Part shown: positions 54,579 to 64,000 of the stretch, piece after piece
Position numbering within the stretch: the stretch's first letter is position 1
How the letters are laid out: every line of letters begins with the position of its first letter
Assembly: GCA_037178855.1 (NCBI GenBank)
Contig: JASJZC010000005.1
Span: 4,092,001 to 4,156,000, forward strand
Origin: Oscheius sp. JU75
Lineage: Eukaryota; Nematoda; Chromadorea; Rhabditida; Rhabditidae
Reading direction: 5' to 3'
Length of the DNA: 64,000 nucleotides
Program-made: the position numbers and the translations under genes
Notes under the pieces: model-generated
What the model was told of the DNA's origin: nothing
Database searches by the model: none
What the model saw: only the letters and a program-made list of their open reading frames with translations

Positions 54579-57500
54579 ACAGTGGTCCTCCTTGTTTTTC
54601 AGTGGTTTCTTCACGATGACCTCTCCAGTCATTTCGTCTATGTCGAAGAGACTATCTGTGGTGAATAACTCCTAAATCATTAAACTTATAAGCATAGGAA
54701 GTAGTTACCTTGAACGAGTACTTCAGATTCCGCCCGTCGCCTTCTATTCTTGCCTTCGCTTGGTAGACTTTCTCATTCGCAGAGACATCGCCGTTCAGTG
54801 TGAGCACGTGTCCCAGTGGAGGTGATGTGAAACTGATCGGAGCAGCGTTCTGTTTTCTTGATTCAGAGACAGTGATCCGGACGGGAACAGTCGTGTTGAG
54901 GGATGGGATTCCTTTGTCTGAAACCACGGCTGTCAAGACATACGGCTCCTCTCGAGCAAGACCCATCAGATCTTGAGAAACTCGAAGTTCCCCACTGGTC
55001 TCATTAATTGCAAAGTCTGAAGAAAATATTCTTTACATCTATAAGATGAAGTTACGTCTAGAGTTGTGAGGTAACAAAGAATAGACGACTTCTCCTCCTT
55101 CCATCGAATCGGGGTCAACTGCACGGAGTGTTTCGAGAGTAACTCCCGTTGGCCAGTTTTCGACTGCTTGTACATCATAAACTTCTTTAGTAAACTTAGG
55201 CGGACTGTCATTCACATCCGATAGTTCTACATTGACCTAAGAACTCTTATAAATCTGTACCCAATTAAGACCCAACAGATATGGAGTCCTTATGACCGAC
55301 ATGGTCCTCGACTGTCAAATGAAGAACGTGAAGTTTTTTCGTCTCTCTGTCCAGATGCTTGGCAACTTGAATAACAACAGTTCCATTAGTTATCATCGTT
55401 TTGAATAGAGTCTTCGAAGCACCCGAGAGAGATACCATGAGACCCTTTTTTATGCTGGTCTCGTCCAGATCGGCCACAGGAACACGCAGAATAACTGTGT
55501 TCACTGGGATATTTTCTGCCACAACTACCTGCAATTCTTTTTCCAAAAAACAAAAAGCAAAAGGTACCTTTCCAGGAAGAGACTCTCTATCGAATTGGGG
55601 CGAGTTATCATCGCTGTCCACTAATCGTATGATCATCTTTGCAACCGTCTTGTAGTCGCCTTCTCCAGATTCGAATGTCAGCCCAATTTCCTTGACGACC
55701 GTCGAATTATCAAAGTCCATTCGTTTGGCTACAGCCAATGCTCCTAATATACGATGTTTTCTATCTAATAGCTAGAATGTACCTGTAGCAGGGTCCAAGG
55801 CGAAGAGTCCCTCTGCAGAATCCATTTTAGTTATCAAAAGACTGTTTCCCGTTTCTGGATCGACTGCCGGAACTGTGACAAGAACATGCCCGATCGGAAG
55901 CTCTTCGACTACTTCCAGTATGTCGGGTATGGCGGGAAAAACAGGCTTTGATGCCATTTTCCGTCTGTGATCGAGGAAGTTGCTCGAAGAAAGGAGATTG
56001 AGTACGACAGTAGCCTTTTCCATTCCGGAACGAGCTTCCATCCGAACAACTCTCAGTTTTGCTACAGACTTTTTGTCGACGACGATCTTGTCTCCATGAC
56101 TCGAAACGGCACCCTATAAGTACTTGATTTACAAAAGACAATCTAGAAACCTGTTCGACGTGTTGTTGCATCCCGTTTTCATCAATCGCCGTTATGGTCG
56201 AACCGTCAATATTCAGCGGTGATCCAGTTCCCAGAACAAGCTCAATTTTTCCATTTTCTAAAAAGACAATTTTGGTGATTAGTTGTCGCAAACAAACCTC
56301 TATCAATGGTGCTCTCGTACAGTTCTTTTTCGAAGATCCTCTTTTCTTTGTTGGTGATCAATACAGTTGTAACCACAGTCTGGGCCAGTATCTTGCCAGT
56401 TTTTCTGCTCAAGGCAGCAACAGCAGTTTCAAATCGGCCAGCGACCGGGGTACTAACAAAAAGTCTTGGTCATGCAGTCATCCCTCTTACCTGTAGACTT
56501 TTGAGAACCTGACAGCACCGCCGTAATCGTCAATATTTAGCCAACCAGGATTTCCGGACAAAATGACAAACTTTGCTTCATCAATTGGCAGACCCTCCAG
56601 TTCAACACGAAACAACTCTTCTCCTTCAACGATCTCATCGGGAGTCACATTTCTTTCATAGCGAGTCTCGCGACGAAAATGAGCATGAGAGTGAGAGTTC
56701 TAAACCAACCGTCAGGATGAGAAATTGAATAGTGTACCTGAACAAGCACTTTGACAGTTTTGTGAGTCTTCTTGCTGTGATGGACTCCATCGTCAACTCT
56801 CAGAACCAGTTCATAACGACCGGGAGCAGGAGGAGATCCTCGGACTTGAACTTGATACAAATCGACATCGATTCTGTCCAGTTGGAGAAAGTCCGAAGCG
56901 TCTCCTGCAGCACTGAGTTCGTTCTGTTGAGTGGAAGGAGTGTCATCGTCGAGTATCTGCATTTTTTCTGTAGATTATATTTCTGCGAAAAGAATACCTG
57001 AACGGCAAAGGGCATGAGCAGTTGCCCGTCGGACAGTCTCAAAACATGATCAGTAGTTTCGATCCGAGCCGTGTTGTCGTTGATATCTTCCACTTGGATA
57101 AATACTTTGGTTGTTCTCAAAGAGCCTAAAAATAACTTTGTATTTTAATTTGTCTTATCAAGTACCGTCTTTTGAAAGAAGCAAGAGATAGTGAACGTGT
57201 TGCGTCTCGTAGTCCAAACAGGGCTCTTCAGAAGGACAGGAAAGGAGCAGATTGTTGCCAATCAGAGCAAATATGAAAGACAAGTATTGAACTGAACGAA
57301 AGACTGACTTACAGTCCCGATTTTCCAACAATTTTCATATCCGTCCCGTTTGCAATACGTCCGATAACAGTGCCAGAGAGAGAGTCTTCAGGAACTGTGA
57401 AGTCTAGAGCCATGCTGGATAGATCTTCTGCCGGTCGGTTATATTTGATTTTAATGGTTTGTTCCTCTGCCACTGGTCCGTCCGATACCATGATCTTCAA

Positions 57501-58933
57501 GAGTTATTTCACAAGAACAGGGACATACCTTCAGTTCAACATCGCCAATAAGATCGGGATGGTTGCAAAACAAGTATGCTTTCCCTCCAGATTCTATTTT
57601 TTTGGGTCGAACAGAGAATAGTTCCGGTCTGTCGATTGAAATGTTCAGCCAGAAAGTTGCTTCCTGAATACTCTTTTGCTACAAAAAATAGAAGAGCTCA
57701 CCGATTTGCTTGTAGCGGAGATGACGAGACCTCGGATGAGGTCACCCCTACTCAAAGGTGTATCCACGGTGAAAACACCTTTGTCTGTTCCAGGCACATT
57801 GATCTCGATTCCTTTGATTGTTTCCTTCTGTTGGATCAATGTGGAGACAGTCACTACTTCCGACAAAGGATCTTCCTCTTCCTGTTCCAAAGACGTTCTT
57901 TCCTTGTTCTGTTCTTCTCCACTTCCTTCCATTTCTTCTTTTACTTCTTGAGTGCTGGAAGTTGTAACAACCTCTGTCGTCTCTTGGTTCATCTCTGTGC
58001 CCTTATCGGTTGTTGTGGTTGTTGTAGTCGGGAGGTCAGACATGTTTGACAGTTCCGTAGCAAAAGGCTCCTCCGAAGAGCCTTCCACTTCTTCGACGAT
58101 TGCCGTCTCATTCGACGTTTCCGTCGTAGCCTTGACTCTCTTAGTCGTCGGAACAAACGAGAGAATTTCGACTCTCACTCGGCCGCTATAGATGTCATTC
58201 CTTTGTTTCGCCTAAAAGTGAAGAGTCGGTCCTCACGAGCACAAGTCTAACCTCGACCATGAACTTATAGACAGAGTTTTTCGTCATTTCGGGCTGAATA
58301 TCGGCATTGGCGGATTGACTCAGAGGTACTTCATATTCGAATTTCCCACCAACCTATACTTCTGTTTTGTTAGAAATTTGACCATTACCTGGGTTCGCTT
58401 GACTTCGGTTATTTCGAACCATTTGTGTCTGTCCATCTTTACTGAGAACCTAACCACAGCTATATCCGGTGTGGAGAACTTCAAGACAGCCAGAAGAGAA
58501 GAGTTCTGTACCCATTTATACTGTAGTTATCAAAAGTATTTGCCTCTCGGTGTCCGGCCGGAATCATAAAGTCGTAAACGGGTTGATCGAATGCAGGTCC
58601 GGCAGATCGAATGAAACGTTCTTTCTTTTTGGTAAGCTCTTCCAGAGGAATTGTTCGATCTCCGTGAGCTTCCAGTCGAACTTCCGGTACCGAACGACGA
58701 ACCTCGTTGTGTACATTCTCTCGACTGTCAGCATCGAAGTCAAGTCGAACCTCTTTTTCTAACGGTCCAACCGTGAACAACCTCTCGATTTGACTGGATG
58801 GAAGTTTGTGAAGGAACTGATTAGTCTCTCGAACGTCGTAGTCGTCTATATCTGAATGTTACGTGAGCAGTCAAATAAGGCAAGTACCTGTTTGTAAGGA
58901 ACAGCGGAATAGTAGAAGAAAAACAATAATCAT
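54579..58933 (-). CDS. Cadherin ectodomain
   Basis: Begins with a signal peptide MIIVFLLLFRCSLQT behind acceptor CACTCTCAG, followed by DIDDYDVRETNQFLHKLPSS. Successive cadherin repeats carry recognisable calcium-site motifs: EDINDNTARIET near 57080, RLVDSDDNSPQFDRESLPGK near 55590, VELSDVNDSPPKF near 55200, AVDPDSMEGGEVVYSL near 55110, FAINETSGELRVSQDLMG near 54990 and FDIDEMTGEVIVKK near 54620. A Glu/Ser/Thr-rich insert (TTTTTTDKGTEMNQETTEVV and following acidic stretch) lies at 57900-58080, between repeats. The last exon ends at a strong donor, so the protein continues downstream, probably into 50436-52222, which supplies the membrane segment. Which nematode cadherin it corresponds to is not clear. 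Confidence 0.8.
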
Positions 58934-59250
58934 CAGGCTGAGAGTGTGTTTAAAACAATCGACGGCTTTTCCCGCTTGGTTTTCACCCTTGCTAATTGAC
59001 CCAGATAGTTAGATCTCCGTTTTTCGTGCGGGTCACGAGAGAGATGGAACACTCCCAGGGGACGGGACCATATGGATTGTAAAAGTTGTTTATAAATTCA
59101 ATACTCCTCCAAGGCAGTTCCAGTTTCGCCAGAAGAAGGATAAGCAGCCCAAATTGCCCCCTTTGGTCGGACGAGACTCTCCTCTCTCCTTTTTTTGTGC
59201 TTTTGATTCTTCCGCCCCTTCCTCTTACAGAATTCAATTTCCGGATTAGC
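58934..59250. promoter_or_regulatory. Divergent upstream region of cadherin and FGD genes
   Basis: 317 nt between head-to-head starts. It contains the cadherin leader acceptor (CACTCTCAG near 58938) and the FGD leader acceptor (TTCCTCTTACAG at 59219-59230). An antisense frame over 58992-59252 reads without stops but has no independent support. Confidence 0.4.
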
Positions 59251-62200
59251 ATGAGCTTTCTGGAAAGTTTGCATAGAAGTCCTTATCGTCGCTCCTTCCA
59301 GCAACAGCCCGCTGCTGCCTGTTTGTTTTCATCGGCCGTTCCCGCACGGGCACCCACTGCTGACTCATCGAACCCGTACTATGGCCTCTTCAGTCACTTC
59401 TCCAATTTTCTTTTTTTTTCTTTTTATTATAAATACATTTTAGTTAGATGATTCAGATGAACAGTACTCCTTATGAGTGAGGAAGAAGTCAATGTGTTGA
59501 GCGTCCAGCGCATACGCGCTCAAATGGAGGAAAAGTTGACTATCAATGGATTCGGAAAAGCCAATAGCTCGACCACGCCACTCTCAATCGATACTCAAAA
59601 AAACGGTCAGTTTATTTAGTTGAATAGTTGAAAATCTTGTGTGCTAAATGGAATGAGTCATCGGAAATGAACATTTCGCAATATACATTTTGACGTTTCA
59701 AAGATTCTGAACTTCACAAAAGGTGCATGAAAACAAAAGAACTTACAGAGGAAGAAGAGTCGCCTCCCGTCCCTCCACACTCTCCCAAACTGCCTCCTGT
59801 CCCGCCGGCGAACATGAAACCGTCTCTATCTGACAAAGTAATTCATCCCATTTCATTTTCTTATGCTCTACAGATCTGCCGTCCTCCACTTCCACCGCAC
59901 AGAGTAGAAGCTATTAAACGAGCATCGAATGTGGCTCCAAGGCCACAGATAGCGCCAAAACCATCCGAGTTGCGGGTTAGTTAGAGAGTCAAATGTCAAA
60001 CCGAGAGGCCTGTTTATTCAGCCGGTCAGTCCGGTCTGTTTTCGGAATGCCACCTCTGGATTATAATCGCCGTCCACCTATTGATGCTTGCCTTTTCAGA
60101 AGTCGCCTCCGACAATTGTGATCGAATCGACTCCTGATCCGGAAGGGAACTTTGTCAGAGTTTGTGTGTATTTGTTCAAAGGAAATGCATATTATTCAGG
60201 AAGGATCTGTTCGAGCTAGAGCACAGGAACTGGAAAAGTTGGGACTGGTTTTCAGGAATAGCAACAGTAGCAACATCACTGAACAAACTGCGTGTTCGGA
60301 TAGGTGAGAAATATTTAGAATTAGGGTACAGATTCTTTCAGACCCGTCTCCATAATTTCTTCAACTTCGAATCACTCAGAAATGTCGGATAGCGAGAGTG
60401 ATGATGAGAGCAGGCCGCCCCAAATACTCAAGTCGATCGAAATCGAGAGTTCGACTAGCAAAATAGGGGTCAGAAGGCCATCTGCTCTTTGTTTCAATGG
60501 AGATCCGAACATGCACGACAGGATAATGGATGAACTCAAAAAACAAGGGATAGTCAGGTGAGTAAAGAAGGAATTTTTGTTATAATAGTCCGTTCCAGTC
60601 ATCAAGGATTCTACAAAAAGGCAAAAGCCACCGAAAATCCTCGAACTGGCCGAACAAGAGAGAACAACAATGTCGAGAGCCCGATTGTGCAAAAAGACGA
60701 CGGAGAAATACCGACGGAAATCGGCAGGATGAGAGAGAATAAAAAGGTTAGTATTATACTTATTTGTTCATAAAAAAAGATGCAGATTCGACAGACAGAG
60801 ATCACACTGTCAATGGCTTCGACAAGCACGAGTCAGTCGGATGACAGTAGGGACAGAAACAGCTGTATGACGATTGCAAGTCATGAAGAGATGCGACATC
60901 AAGAGGTCAAAGAATACGATACTGGGGACCCGTTGGAGGTTGGTCCTTTTCTTTTTCTATCCATACTAACAGTCTACAGGATAAACGACTGAAAAATTTA
61001 CACTACGCTGCCAATGAGTTCTACACTGTGCAGAAGAGCTTCTGTGCCTATCTGAAAGACATGGAACAGGTCAGTTCTTGAGGAAACAGTCCAGCATTTC
61101 AGCATCAGGTCTACCCGAACTACGTGGCCGCGTACGGTAGAAGACTGGACAAGGATCTTCTGTCTCCTCCGTGGGGATACCAAGTTCATCCTGTCAAAGA
61201 ACTTCAGTCGTATCTGGGCCACATGGTCAAGTTCCACGAAACTTTGCTCGTCGATTTCACGCATTTGTACGCGAGCTGGTAGGAAGTTACTTTCATCAGA
61301 CTCATCTCGATTTCAGGGACTCGAGAGATTCAACACTGGCTACAAAAATACTCAAATCATCCGACTTCTTAAAAATGTGTATTCCCTTTCTCAAGGCCAA
61401 GTCGAGACTGGCCGAAGATTTGGCAAGATTGAGAGAGGAAAACAGAGATTTCGACAACGCTACTGTGGCAGTAAGCGCTCTTTCGTTGAATATCTTTATC
61501 TAATTTTCAGTTTGAACAGAAGATATTCAATCGAGGAGTCGGGGCAGTTGTACAACAGCTCGACCAGGTCCATCAAAACTTCATGAGGTGTGCCTAAAAT
61601 AGAAACTGAACAACATCAACTATAGATACAAGATCTTGATGATCAGCTACCAAAACTATCTGAAACCCGAGTCGGAAGAGTACAGAATTTCATCCGAGGC
61701 TATCGCAAAACTGGAAACTATAACTCAAAAGGTCAACCAAGAAATGGGTCTTCCTTCGAATGAACAACTCTCAAGACTCTATGATCGATTCCAGGTAGGA
61801 TTGCCACATTTATTTCGTATCTTTAGTTTTTTAGACTCATTTTGATGTCTTCGTGCCTGGTCGAAGACTCATTCGGGAAGGGGATGCGATGAAACAAACG
61901 AGAAAGTTAGTTCATTGAACTTACTCAAAAAAGGGGATGTTTCAGAGAGATGCAGACAAGACATCTGGTTCTCTTTTCGGACTTTTTCTGGATTTGCCGA
62001 GTGTCGTCGCTCTCATCTGGCCTTTTCGATATCACCAGATCCTATTCCATCCCAATCGAGTCAATTACAATCGACCCTTTCGATCACGAGGACTTTGAAC
62101 ACCAACTCAAAATCAAGTCGAAGGTCAAGAGTTGTGTCCTTGTCTTTAGGTAAGCTCATCAGAATGACAATATAATCCTATTCAGAAATACAAATGAAGC

Positions 62201-63460
62201 CAGGGTGTGGGAAAAGGATCTGCGACAGATGATTGAAGAGAGAAAGTTGTACAAAAGAAGAGTCAGCGAGGTGCCTCAAAAGAACTCTGTCACAGCCTTG
62301 GCTCCTCAGACGACTCTTTTGAACAAGCCTATCAATGATAGTGAGCCGTCACCACTAATAGAAGACGATTTAACTCTGACTGTGGCAAGCGATCAGTCCA
62401 TCGACAGCCTTTCACAGCCCTGTACTCCCGTCGAAGAAACTGTTCCGCAGATTACAGAAGTAACTGCACAACCACCAACTAAACGGAAAACTCCAAAAAG
62501 CAGTGAGTAGTATTCGCTAAATCAGTAAACAAAAGGATTTCAGAAACACTTCGAATGGATCCAGATAATAAACCATTGTGGATACCAGATGAAACGGTTT
62601 GGAGGGTAAAAACTGTGTTTATTCTTACAGAGTTCGAAATGTCTGATGGAGGGATGTGGATCTGTATTCGGCTTATTAAATAGAAGGCATCACTGTCGAA
62701 ATTGTGGCTGGTTGATCTGTTCGAAATGTGCGGGGAAAGGGCCTGTGAGCAAGTACAAGTTTCACAAAATGATGGTCTGTCCAGAATGCTACGAGGAGAT
62801 TTATCTATCTTGTAAGGATAAGGATTCAACTTGACAAACTATATTCAGATAAAGAAGGCGACCTGTTTCCAACGAGACTGTTGGTCAGAGGATCGGACAA
62901 TGAATGGAGAGTGAAGTTGATGAAAGAGAAATCCCATCAGTACGAACTGGCCGAGCCGCGAAGTCTGTTCACGCCGCCAGTGAATCGCCATCTGAAACGA
63001 ATGGATTTTGATAGTCGGTTGACAACTCACGAAGACACTCTTTTCAACGAGGTTCATGTTCGCTTGAAGGACGGGACGGAGATTCCCCGCTTCGCCCAAT
63101 TGGAGGACGGAGTCACTCTCAGGTTTTACAAATTTCGTTTCGTGAGTTCTACTTGTTGTAATTAGTATCTGAAAATGTTTTAGGACACTGAACCGTGTGA
63201 GCAGCATCTGATTCATGGGTTTGAAGTGAACGAGATAGTTCTGGACGAGGGAGGAACACTCTTCGAGCTGATCCATCGCAACCAGTTTCCTTCTGATAGA
63301 AAAGAACGCGTAATAGCCTTCCGGGTTCAAAACCAAAAAAGTATTCAAAAGTTGGTTTCTCTTCCTCCCCTTACAAAACTCTGGCCTTCAGATGGTCAAC
63401 AGCCTTGCACTCTGCCTTGGACCCAAAGGAGTCATGACCCGTGTGCCATTCTGTATATAG
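59251..63460 (+). CDS. FGD-type RhoGEF with DH, PH, FYVE and second PH domains (EXC-5-like)
   Basis: Cdc42-type guanine nucleotide exchange factor. An ATG at 59251 follows acceptor TTACAG; exon 1 (MSFLESLHRSPYRRSFQQQP) can splice in frame (59393 to 59465) into MSEEEVNVLSVQRIRAQMEE. The ATG at 59473 is the alternative start. A Pro-rich, disordered N-terminal region (VPPHSPKLPPVPPANMKP) precedes the DH domain (about 60980-61880; KNLHYAANEFYTVQKSFCAY, SRLAEDLARLREENRDFD, YKILMISYQNYL). PH domain 1 has TRHLVLFSDFFWICRV. FYVE zinc-binding residues are in LNRRHHCRNCGWLICSKC and MVCPECYEEIY near 62690-62800. A C-terminal PH follows (VMTRVPFCI at the end). Domain order fits FGD1-6; the C. elegans member is EXC-5. 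Confidence 0.9.
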
Positions 63461-63479
63461 TCCGTACTCACTTATCCCG

Positions 63480-64000
63480 ATGATATCTTTGGTGCTGTCA
63501 GAGGCTAAATACACTTCTAGTTTCAATGCATACGCGTGGGATTCCCTGTGATTTGACTCACTCGAAAAAAAGAGAGCAATGATCTGTGGAGAACCATAAT
63601 TCATGAAGTAACCTGCCACAAACAAAAGCCTCCGACCGACTCATCTGTCCAGTTGCAGGATACACGTAATATCTACGTTCCTCGAACATCAAAGCTCAAT
63701 CTTCTGACATCTTATTCCTTTACTAGCACATTCACATCATCAGTCGAACATTTCTTCGATGGAAAATCTTTTGACCAGTGGGGATTGATCTTTCAGGGAG
63801 CAGGGCTCATCCGATCGGCCTACTTTCTGGAATTTCGTGAAATCTCGTAATCGCTCAGGGGCTTCCTATTCACTTCCAGAGCATCGTGGACATAAATATT
63901 GTCGCCTTCAAACATCAAATTATAGACGTATAGAAAACGGAGATTATTTTCGAATCCGGTCAGCATAGACTCATTTTGTGAAGCCTTTCAAATTGCTCCG
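63480..64000 (-). CDS. Possible 3' part of an unresolved minus-strand gene (partial)
   Basis: Minus-strand frames such as LMFEGDNIYVHDALEVNRKP and IIALFFSSESNHRESHAYAL alternate with acceptor/donor-like sites, suggesting short exons cut by the window edge. A plus-strand frame at 63653-63850 is also open. I could not build a consistent reading frame or recognise a family, so the call rests only on texture. Confidence 0.22.

Noticed and set aside
58992-59252. 86-residue minus-strand open frame upstream of the cadherin
   Set aside because: It is antisense to the leader and first exon of the FGD gene, which has a clean acceptor and in-frame splice; no homology seen.

Overview
The window is nuclear DNA of a nematode. 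Genes are split by very short introns (mostly about 35-50 nt, GT-AG, acceptors of the TTTCAG type). Many start codons lie directly behind an unpaired TTTCAG-like acceptor, the pattern left by spliced-leader trans-splicing, and several genes sit head to tail about 90-180 nt apart as in nematode operons. Nematode-specific gene forms agree with this: a DAF-18-like PTEN with its conserved C-terminal region, a CLP-1-like calpain with a Gly/acidic N-terminus, a NUAK/UNC-82 kinase with a long tail, and a Kunitz/lustrin/EB secreted protein. I cannot name the species. No rRNA, tRNA or CRISPR array was found.

Layout. 1-5.4 kb (+): 3' part of synaptojanin followed by an SLC35-type sugar transporter, probably one operon. 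5.8-8.7 kb (-): PTEN. 9.8-10.8 kb (+): GAR1. 10.9-11.8 kb (-): two small Cys-containing proteins. 12.5-17.4 kb (-): a probable four-gene operon, ICAP1-like / LACTB / MRPL55 / DPM1, with the Fe-S scaffold gene ISCU nested antisense in a LACTB intron. 17.5-18.4 kb (+): proteasome alpha-5. 19.1 kb (+): a small neuropeptide-like precursor. 20.1-26.2 kb (+): a large Kunitz/lustrin/EB secreted protein. 27.6-29.2 kb (+): a RING finger joined to a Ras-like GTPase domain. 29.8-38.6 kb (+): NUAK/UNC-82. 39.6-43.9 kb (+): 2-oxoglutarate dehydrogenase E1 with a foldback element in one intron. 44.1-47.2 kb (-): calpain. 47.7-48.8 kb (+): DRAM-family membrane protein. 48.9-58.9 kb (-): an unrecognised secreted protein, a cadherin in two blocks, and an unrecognised cytosolic protein between those blocks. 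59.3-63.5 kb (+): FGD-type RhoGEF with FYVE domain. The last 0.5 kb is unresolved.

Functionally the region is a mixture. Phosphoinositide signalling (synaptojanin, PTEN, FYVE-RhoGEF), mitochondrial proteins (MRPL55, LACTB, ISCU, OGDH) and muscle/cytoskeleton/adhesion proteins (UNC-82, calpain, cadherin, FGD) recur. The most notable items are the RING-GTPase fusion, the antisense nested ISCU inside an operon gene, the TA-flanked foldback element in the OGDH gene, a duplicated GAR1 fragment, a GC-AG intron in the calpain gene, and a candidate neuropeptide precursor with two competing splice donors.
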